A DNA stretch of 64,000 nucleotides, from positions 3,162,001-3,226,000 of the forward strand of contig JAUCEF010000006.1 of the NCBI GenBank assembly GCA_033558025.1. The letters run 5' to 3'. This DNA is from Phytophthora sp. 'mugwort'. Lineage: Eukaryota > Oomycota > Peronosporomycetes > Peronosporales > Peronosporaceae. Below are positions 1 to 11,130 of this stretch, in pieces (position 1 is the first letter of the stretch; the number at the start of each line of letters is the position of its first letter). The translations under genes were made by a program, and so were the position numbers. The notes below the pieces were generated by a model, which saw only the letters and a list, made by a program, of their open reading frames with translations, was not told the origin of the DNA and made no database searches.

Positions 1-1
1 T

Positions 2-372
2 GGATCTATTACGCACACCCATCTCTCAACTACGTTGGCGTATCAGCCAGACATGCCGACGCTCACGATGGTTGAAGATAATACGACACTCCAAGCCATC
101 GCACTTGATGCAGCTATCGCTGAAATCCAAGCCCCCCCCCCTCCCCAGAAGTAACAGACACGAACCGCCGTACCGCAAGTATCCGCCTTCGGACGAATGG
201 ACGCTGGGTCCGCTACGAAGTTGACGTACTCGATTTGCGAGCTGCTCTAGGCTTACCGCTGACGACATCTTCAGGAAGGATCTTTCACGGCTATGAACTT
301 GCTCAACCACTTCAGGTTAATGTCCCTGATTTCGATAACCAGCAAGGAGATAACGAGGCTGATAAACAATAA
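2..372 (+). pseudogene. 3' end of an unidentified coding region, frameshifted at a poly-C run
   Basis: An open frame runs in from the left edge (frame of position 2) to about 130. Coding then appears to continue in a different frame from about 148 to a TAA at 370-372. The switch falls at a poly-C run at 132-141, so it may be a slippage error in the sequence or a real frameshift mutation. The downstream part reads like protein (charged and varied, with a segment GRWVRYEVDVLDLRAALGLP). No family is recognised. The product could be a host gene tail or part of a mobile element, because a Tc1/mariner-like remnant follows immediately on the other strand. Confidence 0.35.
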
Positions 373-377
373 ACCTT

Positions 378-1531
378 TCATTCATTCTCAGTAAGAAGTT
401 GCTCAAACGCTACAGATCTAAGGCCACATATGTCGTACCCGCAATGCCCGTAAAGATTTAACGTGCCCGGAGCGTCGGCAGATAAACATTTCCGCATGGC
501 CACATTGGGAACTCCGTCGGGGTCCGCAGGGAATATCAAATTCTCGAAGCCTTGGATCCATGACTTTAAGCGGCAACAACAGACCTCAATTGAGTTAAGT
601 TGATGGCTGAACGGGGACAAAAACAGCAATCGTTCGCCATCTTGGCGGACGGCCTCCACTAACTTGGGATACATGTGGTTTTGGCGTTGTCCATAATAAC
701 TATGGACCTGAGCAACGGCCAGGGATTGAGTAAAGGAACCACCTTCTGGAAAATGCTACGTAAAAGCTCCGCCTTGTGAACGTCCTCTCCGTTGTTTCAC
801 AGGCGGCAAAGCCTCGGTGGTCTAATCATGCCAAGATTGCCCGCCGTTTGTATGGCGAAAGGGCAGCTTAACAACACACCGAGACCCCCTTGATGACCAC
901 CTATGGCGTCGATACGCGTGACGCCCGTCCTTGCAGGTTTCATCTATGAACAGAAGCGCTCTGGGAAAGAATAATTCGCAGGCAGCTTAGCCTTGCACGT
1001 AGCGACCTACAGAAAGCATAAATACAAACCATTAATTATGTAAAACAGACGAAACAGCAATGATAATTACATCAGCAGGTATGCACCCTCTTGCAGCTCG
1101 CGTGAGGCGCTTTCTTGATAAATTAAGGTCAAAGAGAAGAGCGCGACACACCGTAGCCGGTGATACATTCTTCAGGGAAGGAAAATGTTGCATGAGATTG
1201 ACTTGAAGTTCTTCTACGTAGAAAGTAGGGGGATGCTTGACGTATGACGTCACGTGGGCAAGAACGTCTGACGACTAGCGCGCTATTCGCTGCGACGGCT
1301 TGTACAGCTCAACAGTGCCTTCAATTAGAAAAGCTTATACCAGCACCGTATCGTCCTTGGCTTGGGACCAAGTACATCGTTAATAAACTCCAGGTCCAGC
1401 CCATATACGAAGCGCAGGGAGACCGCCTGCCAGCGAAAGCCCGGGCTGTACGTCATGCTCGGGTCCGCGTACGTTTTCGCAGTGATAGAAATCTCGGACA
1501 TATGGGTGGCTGTACCGAATTCCAATCTCAA
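378..1531 (-). pseudogene. Tc1/mariner-like transposase (DDE_3 type), broken
   Basis: Three minus-strand pieces in order form one transposase. 1531-1325 encodes an N-terminal helix-turn-helix (YSPGFRWQAVSLRFVYGLDL..RTIRCWYKLF). 1253-1032 encodes a second helix-turn-helix (FYVEELQVNLMQHFP..NVSPATVCRALLFDL). The catalytic part lies at about 700-378. There a VIMDNAK segment carries the second catalytic Asp, and 35-40 residues later LLFLSPFSHQLNSIE carries the acidic residue that in this family is usually in PQLNPIE. The pieces are in different frames and the ORF is interrupted between 1032 and 674, so it is not functional. Terminal repeats were not located. Confidence 0.6.
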
Positions 1532-1715
1532 GCGACAATTCGGCGTTATGCTCTCATATCTTGAGCATACGATTCGAACTTCTCGTCTTTATGATCGTGT
1601 TGTGTTCTTTGACCTCAAAAGTTTCGAGTTGCCTAAGCTAAAAAAAGTTCGACACAAATCTCGAGGTCAGTAGCTGGTTTAACTGGCTCCGTTAGCTGCA
1701 AACGGCAATATGCTA

Positions 1716-3524
1716 ACGTAAAATACCGATTTGTACTCCCCCATCAAATAGAACGCCCATCGAAAAAAGCGCTTTCTGAAAGGGCATTATATAACAATAG
1801 AACGCTCTCGCACCAGTTAATTCAAGTCACGTGCTTCTGGTTCGCTGGTTTAAAATGGATGGTTTATAGCCACTGCCCATTATCTGCTTTGGTTGCGCTG
1901 CAGTTCTCACTCTCCAAGTTCCAATGCGGCCAAACGTAAAAGCATCGAAATCAGCATCAAGCAGCAAGCCATAGACTGGATTACGACTGAAGGAGGTGGC
2001 GTGTCGTCATGCGCTGAAGTTCAGTTTCGCCGTCGAGGATGGCGGATCACGGCATCCTATTTCCGCCAGTGGTGGCGCGATCATGAGCAGATCATGGCTG
2101 AGCCAGGTTCTCGCCGCCGAATCGCTGTGGAGGCCGACGCCCACTGCTGGGGGCCGTGGAAGGCGAGCTCATCTACGAGAAGCGCATCAGAAAAAAGAAG
2201 GTCACGCGGGACTGGATTGCGACAACGGCTATCCAGCTCTTTCAAGCCAGTCGTACCGAAGAAAAGCATGAAGAGGACCCCATTCGCTTCGTGGCGTCCG
2301 ATCCCTGGGTCCACAACTTCATGGCTCGAAACACCGTCACGATCCGTAAGCGTACCAACTTGACAGCACTCACCGACAACGTTCTGGTTGGGTGCGCGGT
2401 GGCCTACATGCAGTTTCTAGAAGACCACAAGCCACACATGAACCGAGACCGCACCGTCCTTATGGACGAGACAGCGGTGTACCTCGATGACGCTCGAGGG
2501 TACACCGTAGACGAGGTTGGCGCTCGTCATGTGGTAGTGCGCTCAACGGGTTTTGCTTCAATGCGGATCACCGTCATGCTTGCGGTAACTGCTACGGGTA
2601 AGAAGTTGACGCCCTGTCTCGTCTGGAAGAGGAAGACTCGCGGGCCGATTGAGCGCCTTGGTGGCTGCTATGTTGCCTACCAGCAGCGCGCTTGGGTGGA
2701 CCAGGACCTCCTCCTAAACTGTCTGGACTGGTACTATCCTACCGTCCTCCAGACAACTGGTCAGTGCATCGTGTGAGACTCGATGCGAGCCCATATTGAG
2801 CAGCGTGTTAAGGAGCGGTGCTCCGAGAAGGCGATCAAGATGGCTGTCGTGGCCGGCGGTTTGACGCCGTACGTGTAAGCTGGAGATGTTGGTATCTACA
2901 AGTCGTTCAGGCTGATTGAGGGGTGGAAGTGCTCGGATAAGGTGACGTATACCAAGGGCGGGAATCCAGGTCCGCCTGAGGTCGCACTTGTAACATTGTG
3001 GGTCGCTCGAGCCTGGAAGCAGACACCAGATGAAGTCGTCATGAAGAGCGTGCAAGCCTGCGGCTTCAGCAGCGACTCAAGCAAGTGGCATATTGCCAAG
3101 CATGATGTGTACGGCTCGAAGTTTAGAGCGGCTTGGGAGCTGCGCGACGGAGGCGATGCTAACGACGTTTCTGAAGTAGCAGTGGACACGGTGATGGATA
3201 CGTTCGATGAGATCGTCATTGAAGACTAGAGTAGCGCTCAAAAAGGCAAGTTAGTCGACAGTCTTAACGATGGCAATGCAAGGAAAATTGGAGAGAAAAC
3301 GTACCATTTTTAGTGCGGGGAATTAACGGTCTCGAGAGGACTGCGACAACCCTGCTCCCAATAGGGCCGTCAATAAACAGCCGTTTAACCGGTGGAGCTG
3401 TCAGCACTGGTGAAAACTCAATGTAAAACTTACTATAAAATACGTGTAATCGATTATAACGTTATTTTCTATCTGTCCTCGTTTTATAATAATTGAACGC
3501 GGCGCATTAATCCGAATTTTACGT
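1716..3524 (+). mobile_element. pogo-like DNA transposon 1, TA-flanked
   Basis: The outer ends are inverted repeats. The left end, from 1716, begins ACGTAAAATACCGATTTGT. The right end, read from 3524 on the other strand, begins ACGTAAAATTCGGATTAAT. Both are bordered by TA (1714-1715 and 3525-3526), the target duplication expected for Tc1/mariner/pogo elements. The total of 1,809 bp fits an element carrying one transposase gene. The coding remnant inside is on the plus strand. Confidence 0.75.
1893..3229 (+). pseudogene. pogo-like DDE transposase pseudogene
   Basis: The N-terminal helix-turn-helix region is open from 1893 to about 2130 (KQQAIDWITTEGGGVSS..FRQWWRDHEQIM). A frameshift moves the reading into the frame of 2156-2776, which contains the catalytic MDETAVYLDDAR (first Asp). 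A TGA at 2774 replaces the residue just before DSMRAHI (second Asp), and a TAA at 2876 interrupts the next conserved block. The frame then continues to 3229 with KVTYTKGGNPGPPE and an acidic C-terminus. One frameshift and two in-frame stops make it inactive. It is the same family as the minus-strand copy at 8.5-9.9 kb, but the two are well diverged. Confidence 0.75.
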
Positions 3525-3636
3525 TATAATCTACCGGTATATAGCACAGGGGAGGTTGTCACGATCTAACAGTGTCATCAGTCACTGTCGTGAGGGACAG
3601 TTGAACGTTGTCATCAACACTTTCTCCTCCGCTGCC

Positions 3637-5028
3637 ATGCCGTCGTCGCGCCCGCTGTACGTGCGCATACTAGCCCACGTGCTTCGCCGCAGCTTCGGGC
3701 ACCCGCTGAGCGTGCAACTACTTTCCCTGAGCTCGTTGGTGCTGCTTCTGAGTGTGCTGCTGTTCTCGCTGGCGCCATGGCTCGACGATGCCCTGCTGCC
3801 CTCATTGGCTGTCCCGCTCGATTCGTTCGCGCTGGACCACATTGTGATGCTTGTAGCCATCTCGCCGCCTTTGACATGGCTACTTTTGGTGCATGTTGCA
3901 TACTCGCCGTTCCAGTCGCGAGTTGAAGCTGCCCTGCTCCTGCTTCGCGTCGCCAGTTGCCTCACGGTCACGTTCGCGCTCATGGTGCTGCTGACCGAGG
4001 TCCTGTCTAGGAGGGCAACGCTAGCCCTCGTGGCCTTGGCATATGCCTCATTGGGATTGCTATACTCGTGGAGTGTACCCATTTGGAAATGGTACCAAGA
4101 GGAGATGCGCATCAGGGGCGTGTTGGGGTTCTTGCCCGAGTCCGTGCAGGAGCTGCTGCTACAGACTTCGCTGCTGGAGTGGCTCACCGACACGAGTTTA
4201 TCCGAGAAAGTGGCGCCATTCCTGCCGTTTTTGCTGCCGCTGACGAGAGCGGAGCAGATGAGGCTAATGGAGCAGATGTCGCCCGAGTCACAGGTCATGA
4301 TGACCAGACCGGGATTGCTGCCGTTGCTGCCGGATTCAGTGCAGCAGGTGTTGCTGCCGGCGGATGAAAGTGATAGTGACCGTGAAGAGGATGAGCCGGA
4401 GGAGGACGCGACAGCTAAGATCGAGACGAGGGAGGGAGTGTTGACAGTGAGGGAGACGGAAGAAATACGGGAGATCAAGATGGAGCAGAGGAAATTGTTA
4501 ACGTCGGCGCCATTAACGACGACGGCTTCGGGTTTTGACTTCCATCGTCCAGATGTAGTGGGAACGGTGCGCACCCAGCCATCAAGAGAGCAGGTGCTGA
4601 ACGAGATTGTGGCGTCCAGAATATGGAATGGCTGCACGGAACTGGTGAGGATGCCGGGCTCGAAGATGCTGAACCGCACCGCTGCGATGTCCAGTGCGCT
4701 GCTGGTGATGCAGCTGTACGCGTCAAAAGGAAGTCGGAGGGTTTTTCTGACGTTTGTGCAGTTTATGGCGGCGTCGGCGCTGAGTTCCGTGGCCTGCTGT
4801 GCGATTTTTCTGCGGTTCGTGCAGCTACTGGATTTGAGGTGGACGTCAGGTCGCACTGTGCCGTTGCTACGCTATGCGAAGCAGTATTTGCTGCGTAACG
4901 GGAACACCGGAGCACCGCAACTTTCGGGTGGACCTGCTAATGGGAGTTCTGTGACGCTGCGCACGGCAGCTTCGTCGGTGTCTGTTGTGATGGCTGCGCT
5001 CTATGTCCTCCGGAAATTGCGTCGGTAG
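3637..5028 (+). CDS. multi-pass membrane protein, unknown function
   Basis: A 463-residue intronless protein. The ATG at 3637 is chosen because the longer open frame upstream has no ATG and begins only at a TTG. Four hydrophobic segments lie in the first 180 residues: LSSLVLLLSVLLFSLAPWL, DHIVMLVAISPPLTWLLLVH, a Leu/Val segment near 95-120, and ATLALVALAYASLGLLYSW. A cytosol-like middle follows with an acidic patch (ESDSDREEDEPEEDA). Near 365-400 there is another hydrophobic pair (TFVQFMAASALSSVACCAIF), and the tail is a short hydrophobic-basic segment. TCATCAACACTTTCTCC just upstream (about 3611) loosely resembles the oomycete initiator. I do not recognise the family. The protein is probably in an internal or plasma membrane. 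Confidence 0.8.
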   Translation: MPSSRPLYVRILAHVLRRSFGHPLSVQLLSLSSLVLLLSVLLFSLAPWLDDALLPSLAVPLDSFALDHIVMLVAISPPLTWLLLVHVAYSPFQSRVEAALLLLRVASCLTVTFALMVLLTEVLSRRATLALVALAYASLGLLYSWSVPIWKWYQEEMRIRGVLGFLPESVQELLLQTSLLEWLTDTSLSEKVAPFLPFLLPLTRAEQMRLMEQMSPESQVMMTRPGLLPLLPDSVQQVLLPADESDSDREEDEPEEDATAKIETREGVLTVRETEEIREIKMEQRKLLTSAPLTTTASGFDFHRPDVVGTVRTQPSREQVLNEIVASRIWNGCTELVRMPGSKMLNRTAAMSSALLVMQLYASKGSRRVFLTFVQFMAASALSSVACCAIFLRFVQLLDLRWTSGRTVPLLRYAKQYLLRNGNTGAPQLSGGPANGSSVTLRTAASSVSVVMAALYVLRKLRR

Positions 5029-5039
5029 GTTATGAATAA

Positions 5040-6028
5040 CGGGGCCAACGTGAAGTGATTGAAAGAAGTGTTGCTACCATGCCCGAAAAGTAGTAACTTG
5101 TGACTAACAATAATCAAAATTTGTTGATTTATTACGGTTCAACATCGAGCTGCTAAAGCTCGAGAATGGACAAATTATTGCTGCCAATGTTAGCGTATAC
5201 TGCATCATCGTAAGCATCAAACCCATTTGCTCTGATTCAGGGCTCCTAAATTTATGGCATATACTTTCAGAATAAAACCTAACTGTTAATTATTTTCCGG
5301 GCCGGAGTTTGGCATGCGATCGGGATTTGAACGAGCACGAAGACTTTGAGTTGGAGCAGAGTAAGTGCAATTGAAGAACTTACTCAACCTTTTGAGCAGA
5401 AACACTGGACTGAACTATGTATACCGATCTTGTGCTGTAGCTTGGCACTGTCGGCTCCTGCGAAATTGTACCCCGCGTTTCGAGAGTGGAGTTGCCAATT
5501 CTAAACCTACGTAGCTCACAAGAAAAATACAGTGGCAGTGTTTAGACCGCGTAGTATTTATTTTAAGTTTAATCTCACTGCACAATTCATGCTGCATTGC
5601 TCATTGCACTTGGCAAGATCACTCGACGATGAATCCCAGTTGCACTGTCGGAACATTCCGTCCTACATGACATAAGAAATGGCCGTGCAAAGATTTTAAT
5701 CGTGGTCAAGTGTGCTTGTGCTTGACATCGATGTGGTTGCCAAGATTCAGGTTGATCTTCTTTTTTCTCGAGCACTGTGGTGTCATTCGATTTAAAACCG
5801 ATCTGTTTCTGGACAGTGTCTAGTTAATTTGCCTCGGTTCCACGGTGTCCCTTAGACGAGTGGGTTGTGCTTTCAGCCATGGCACAACCCTGCAGTCAAT
5901 GACTAGACGCAACATGCTGACGAAAATCAATTGATCTTTATGCTTCTTTGGATGCTAAAAGGCATTATAGAGTAATGCCGTAAGTGAGACATTAACGGCC
6001 CTGACCGAGTTTTAGACGACAATTTGGA
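5040..6028. other. intergenic stretch, no gene seen
   Basis: AT-rich spacer between the convergent membrane-protein and RxLR genes. Short ORFs on the minus strand (60 and 62 codons) show no family features and are taken as chance. Confidence 0.5.
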
Positions 6029-6742
6029 TCACGCTGCTGCTGCTGCTGCCGCCTTCACTTCCTTGTCTCTCTGAGCCCATCTGTAAAAGGCAGTATACTG
6101 GGTCGACAGATCGTGGTTCTTTGTGTTCACCGCGGCACCTTCTCCAACCTTCAGCATCGCCTTGACATCATCCGGAGACTTGTTCTGCTTAAACCAGCGC
6201 TTAAACTTGGTCATTCTGTAACGCTCGCTGAGGGTGTGACCTCCAATCTTGAGGGTTTTAATCTTCTGTGCAAACGCTTTTATCTTGTCTACGATCTTCT
6301 TGACAATTGGAACTGTGTTCAATTTCGCAGCTATCGGTTTGAGTTTAGCGGCGATCGGCTTTAGCTTCCCAGTGAACGCATCTGCAGTGGGCTTCAGTCT
6401 CACCGCAACTGCCATCGACTTGTCTGTCAGCTTCTCTGCCATTGGAGCAAATTTATTCGCGAGCGACTTGAATTTGTCAGTAGCTGGTTTGAGCTTTTCC
6501 GAAAGCTTTGACAAGCCAAGCGGGAGGGCTCTCTGCTCTGAGTCGTCCTCGTCGATTGCGGCTTCAACCCTTAGGAACCGCTTCATGTTGACCTCGGTAA
6601 CGTCAGCGCCCATACCACGAGCTACGAGGGGAGCATCAAAAGTTTCCATAGCTGAGACTTTAGCCTGGTTCGAGACCGCCGCGGCATCGCTGCCAGCGAA
6701 AAAAGTGACCAAAGTTGCCACAACGACATAAGTTCGGCGCAT
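6029..6742 (-). CDS. RxLR-type secreted effector candidate
   Basis: A 237-residue protein. The ATG at 6742 is preferred over the one at 6853 because a signal peptide starts there (MRRTYVVVATLVTFFAGSDAA) and a promoter-like element lies between the two. The RxLR motif is RFLR at residues 55-58, followed by an acidic dEER-like stretch DEDDSEQR at 64-71. By analogy with the family these mark a protein secreted from hyphae or haustoria and translocated into the plant cell. The mature part is Lys/Ala/Leu-rich, with imperfect amphipathic repeats (LKPIAAK twice in tandem at 128-141, and related units at 84-165). A C-terminal block resembles a WY/LWY-type helix (KRWFKQNKSPDDVKAML..FYRWAQ), and the protein ends in seven Ala. 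No introns, no breaks. The host target is unknown. Long antisense ORFs across it are shadows. Confidence 0.85.
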   Translation of the reverse strand: MRRTYVVVATLVTFFAGSDAAAVSNQAKVSAMETFDAPLVARGMGADVTEVNMKRFLRVEAAIDEDDSEQRALPLGLSKLSEKLKPATDKFKSLANKFAPMAEKLTDKSMAVAVRLKPTADAFTGKLKPIAAKLKPIAAKLNTVPIVKKIVDKIKAFAQKIKTLKIGGHTLSERYRMTKFKRWFKQNKSPDDVKAMLKVGEGAAVNTKNHDLSTQYTAFYRWAQRDKEVKAAAAAAA

Positions 6743-6773
6743 GACAACGGGGATTTTTCGAACAGAAAGCGCA

Positions 6774-6792
6774 GGATAGTTGACTAATGCGC
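6774..6792 (-). promoter_or_regulatory. oomycete Inr/FPR-like core promoter of the RxLR gene
   Basis: GCGCATTAGTCAACTATCC on the minus strand matches about 15 of 19 positions of the published oomycete initiator plus flanking element (GCTCATTYYNCAWTTTNYY). It would place the transcription start about 40-45 bases before the ATG at 6742, a usual distance in Phytophthora. It also supports that start codon over the upstream one. Confidence 0.5.
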
Positions 6793-6859
6793 CGATCGGG
6801 AACTGATGAATTTCCAGATAGAGAGCAGGCATACAGTAAAGTCGGATGGTCATGCCGAT

Positions 6860-8060
6860 CCCAATGATAACGTTACAAATTCAACAAGATTTGAAAAAGG
6901 ATTTGAGAATATGTATTTACCAGATGATCCCATAGATGTGATTCCCTACTCGTGGACTAACCCTCAACAGGAATGAAAACATGACTATGCAAACCTAAGT
7001 AGTTATTCCCTGAGCTACTACTATAAAATACAAATCACCAAAATCCAGTGTCGGGGTGCTTAACTATAGGAAAATTCATTTTGGCATCTGCTGCCTGTGC
7101 CCTCGCTTCCTGCCCAGCTCTTCTCGAGGTTATCGCTGCATCTCACGAAGTCCCTCACAGACCTGTCCGACTTCCCGTTGAAGCAGAGCGGATGAAAAAC
7201 TTGGCGATCCATGTGATCTTTTGAGGTGATCCTTTATGTCTTCAGTCTCAAGCTTGACATCAGGAGTGAATGATTCCTGCTGAACATTCTCCGTCTTTCC
7301 TATAGGCTCGCCATAGTCAGCACCGTCATCATACTCCTCGACATCGCCGAGTGCTTTGTCAGTGGGCTCGTTTATCGTGTTCTCCTCTGGCGGATTGAGA
7401 GCTCAGTAGCCGGCATCGGGTTCGAGGCATGGATGCGCGAGAGCACGGCCGAACGAGTGGCTGGGTTGGTACTACCTGTTCCACAATTCCGATATCCCCC
7501 TAGCCGATCAATACCACTAAAGAGGCATAAACGTTGATTCCTGACGCTATGACTAACGAGGGGATCATCTGTACTTATTAGTTACTAACTAATAGTTAGT
7601 GGTCATTTGCACAGGATTTGAACGGATTAAACGTCATTAAGGGTGTAACACGACTCGGGCACACCGTAATTTAAGCTAAACCCACTCCATAACCTACCAA
7701 ACCCCGGAAGCTCGCTGCGCTCGCCAGTGACAGAACCTTAAGCCCGCTTCGGCTCGCCCGCGAAGCCTCCGCTTGCCTGGAGCGCAATGTTGGGTCCTGT
7801 GTTTGCAGGCCGCGTGCTTCACACACGGCTGCAGGCTTCGTTCATCTCTACTTTGTACCGGTGCTGGTGCTGTTCTTCCAGTGTCGGCATTCAAAACAAA
7901 TGATGCTTTTAGTATTTACTCAACAAAGACGGTAGTAAATGACCAGTAGCACATTTTTGTGGAGAACGTGTCAATTGCACAACGCACAACGGCGTAGGGG
8001 TAGGGTTGTTGTTTAAAATAGTTTGTTAAATAACTAAATAGCGTTTCTCGCAGTTAATGC
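6860..8060. other. gene-poor spacer before the transposon nest
   Basis: No convincing gene. A minus-strand stretch at about 7400-7180 has a partly open acidic frame (EEYDDGADYGEPIG..), with a stop upstream and no start. It may be a decayed gene end. A short palindrome occurs around 7577-7601 (AGTTACTAACTAATAGTTAGT). Confidence 0.4.
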
Positions 8061-8479
8061 AAATAACGGATTTCACCGAATAGTCCCCGGGTCACTATTT
8101 ACAATGTCTACAAAAGCAATCACTTTTGGGGAGGAGGGGGGGGGGGCTTCTAACTGTGTAGGGTTACTAAATGATAGGCCTTCGTAGAGAAATAACTCCG
8201 ACTCGACAAAGAAGACTTTCTCAGATTCACTCCATAATAAATGCAGGGGAGATCCGCCGCTACAAATGTATCGGATTAGAATGTGCTATTTCTCATTATT
8301 GACTGTGCAATAATACTCCAAATATCATGTATTTTATCTCGGCGAGGTCTGTGTTTACGAGCTACTACGTTCATTCGAAAAGGGTACATCAAAGCTTGTT
8401 CTGTATTATGTCACGCTATAAACGAAATGCATATTCGCTCTACTCATAACGACTTCGACGTCTCCTAGTGCGTTAGTGA

Positions 8480-9866
8480 GCTCGTCAATCACGTCTTCAT
8501 CCACCACAGAGTCGCTTGTCTGTTGTGCAGTCCACCGCTACTGGAACTTCGGGCCGTAAACGTCATGCTTTCAGATGAACACTCGCTTGGATCTTCATGA
8601 AATCCAGCAGCGGCGATGGCGTTGTTGACGACGAGCGGTGGCGTTTCTTTCCACTCATCGGCAACCCACTTGTAGACCAACCCTCCGCTGGGAGGCCTGG
8701 GTTTCCCACCCCTTGTATACTCAACTTGGTCGGGGTTCTTCCACTCGTCAATTGTTGCACACAACAATTCCTTGAAGCGCTTGAATATGCCGATGTCGCC
8801 GGCCTACAGGTAGGGTGTGAGACCACCGGGAATGACGCACAACGAAATGCCGCGGCTTGAACACTTCGCCTTGACTTTTTTTGGAAATGTGGGCCCGCAT
8901 CGAGTCGCACACGATTGCTTTTCCGTCGGCCTGCAACACTGGCGGGCTGCACAACAGGTCGGAATCTACCCAGGCTTTCGGCTGATAAGCTTGTTTCGCA
9001 ACAAGGCGGCTTCCTTTTTTGTGCTTCTAGATGGCGAATGGGAGCAGCTTAATACCAGCCGCCGTGACGCGCATCGATGCAAACCCAGTTACCTTCACGA
9101 CGACATGATGTGCTCCACGAATCTCCACCATCTGCTCCCTTGCGTCCTCCAAATACACGGCCGTCTCATCCATGATAACGGTGTGGTCGGGGTTGTGTCT
9201 GGCCTTGTTCCTACCCAGAAAGCGCATGTACGAAACGGCGCGCTCAATGAGCTGGTCATCTGACAGGGTAGTGAGGTTGGTTCGGCGGCGGAGCGACAAG
9301 TCGTTGCGGCGCATAAAGTAAGAAACCCACTGGTGCGAAGCCTCGAAGGTACGAATAGGTTCTTCGACGTTCTCCCCGTACAGGTGCAGTGCCTGGGCTG
9401 CAATCCATGCCCTCGTAACCTTCTCCTTCTTGATTCTGCTACCAATTATTACATCGAGCAAATCGTCCTCCAGGGGAACCAATACGCGGCGTCTTTCTCC
9501 AGCCTCGAGCCTCATGCGCTGAGGTGATGTAGACATGATTATCTCACGCTGCCGCCACCATTGCCGAACAGTGCCCGGATCGAGGGACCACCCCAACCTA
9601 CCAAAGTGGCGGGCTGTTCTGGTTGGGACGCCCTCGCCTTCACATTCGATCCACTTGATAATTTCTTGTTTCTTTGCGAGTGAGATCGTTGACCGCTTGC
9701 TTGAGCTGTTGGGATAGGAATAGCGGTAGCGACGGCGTCCGATGCGGTGCATTAGTGGCTGAAAAAAAAAGCTGTTGTGATAGGAATAGCGGTAGCGACG
9801 GCGTGCTACCGATGCGGTGCATTGGTGGCTGAAAAAAAAGCTCTCACCTCTGCCATTCGTTTCCAT
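8480..9866 (-). pseudogene. pogo-like DDE transposase pseudogene
   Basis: The longest piece, 9866-9027 (279 residues), holds the helix-turn-helix (KKQEIIKWIECEGEGVP..RQWWRQREIIM) and the first catalytic Asp in MDETAVYLEDAR. The second catalytic block (VCDSMRAHI) is in another frame at about 8910, and the C-terminal block (VEYTRGGKPRPP..YKWVADEW) is in a third frame at 8767-8489. At least two frameshifts separate them, so the gene is dead. The N-terminus contains a duplicated stretch encoded by a tandem repeat. Confidence 0.75.
9705..9840 (+). repeat. two-copy 66-70 bp tandem duplication
   Basis: The unit starting GCTGTTGGGATAGGAATAGC (9705-9770) is repeated as GCTGTTGTGATAGGAATAGC (9771-about 9840). 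Each ends in a run of A. The second copy carries a few extra bases (TGCTA) in the middle. It lies at the 5' end of the pogo-like 2 transposase frame and duplicates the segment RRRYRYSY..NS in the predicted protein. Confidence 0.8.
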
Positions 9867-11130
9867 GCCAACTGTTCCACCGGGTTTATATTATGTGCAG
9901 GGCTTCAATTTTCCGGTCCAAATTCTAAAACGTGACCGGGTTATTATTTTTTTTGTGGAGGGCTTGTATTCGGTGAAATCCGTTATATAGCTATTATCCG
10001 CTTTTAATCTATTTCGGGACACTATATTTCGGGACATGTGGGAACATGGTCGTTTCTGATAGTTAGGATATGACGCTTCAGCATGTAGCTAGCGCCTGTC
10101 AGAATATCGTTTCTTCTCCGAAGCTCCTCGCGTGAACAAGAACCTCATTGGCATGGTGAAGCCCCCCTACCGCCCTCGGCCAAATCGTGGGCCTAAATGA
10201 CGACGAATTGATGGAGGAAGCTGTCGTGGTAGTTCAGACGAACATTCATTACGACGAGCTGCGAAGGCTTATGGCGTGAGCAAGAGTGCCCTGCAGCGAC
10301 GTACCAATGGTGACGTGGCGCTCCATGCAAAGCGCGGACCGAACCCCATTTTTTTTAACTGAAGGTAAACTGCAAGGTGTGGTGGACTCGGTTATTTAAC
10401 GCACCGCCCAAGGTCAGTATTTTACCACCGAAGAGCTCGGCTTATCATTCGACGCGTGGTCGAACAGAGTCAGTATTCACGAGAGATCCCAGTCAACTTT
10501 CCCTGAACTTTCCCTCTGCAACTGGTGTGTGGGGTTGTCGCAAGCACTCGCACTTATTTGAGAGACGACGCGCTCAGCGTTTGGAATGTGTCGAGCAGTC
10601 GCCTTAACACAGCCCAACATCACCAAGCACTTCACCAATTTGAAAGCCACGATAGAGTCGTTTGGTCCGTTCTTGTCGTCTCCGATTTGGAATCTGATGA
10701 GACGGGCATGTGCGGCCAGGGCTCAAGAAATGCGAAGATCGTGTTCGCCGCCAAGGGAAAACGAGCTAACATACAGCAATCTAACAGCAGGACCAACGTC
10801 AGCGCACTGATTTGCGTGAACGCCGACGGATTCAGTTTTGCCACCGTTCTTCATCTTCCCAGGCGTAAATAATGTCATGAAGCACATACTGGTTGCGCCG
10901 ATCCCGACGCCGTCTTCGCTACCAGCGAGAGCTCATTCTTTGTGACTGCACTGTTCGTTCAGTACATTGAATGGTTTGTGATTCGCATAGAGCCTCAGCG
11001 TTCAGTTCTGCTTATCATGGACGGATGCAAGGCCCACTTTTCACTCAGGACAATTACTCAAGCACGCAAACACGGCATTTTACTATACGCGCTTCCTTCG
11101 CACACCTCTCATTTCCTGCAGCCACTGGAC

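Larger units (their letters stand above)
8066..9983 (-). mobile_element. pogo-like DNA transposon 2, TA-flanked
   Basis: The ends are inverted repeats. The left begins ACGGATTTCACCGAATA at 8066 and the right, read on the minus strand from 9983, is the same 17 bases. Similarity continues inward (CCCGGGTCACTATTT against ACCCGGTCACGTTTT). Both ends are bordered by TA (8064-8065 and 9984-9985). The element is 1,918 bp. Its transposase remnant reads on the minus strand. Confidence 0.8.

Noticed and set aside
3582..4856. 424-codon minus-strand ORF antisense to the membrane protein gene
   Set aside because: It is Ser-rich with no domain and mirrors the Leu/Glu codon use of the sense gene. The sense frame has a clear membrane topology.
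6249..6731. 160-codon plus-strand ORF across the RxLR gene
   Set aside because: It is the complement of the Lys/Ala/Leu repeats, which gives an artificial hydrophobic protein. The sense strand has signal peptide, RxLR and a promoter match.
8128..8147. G-run possibly forming a quadruplex or regulatory site
   Set aside because: It is only a homopolymer-like run inside a transposon and has no other support.
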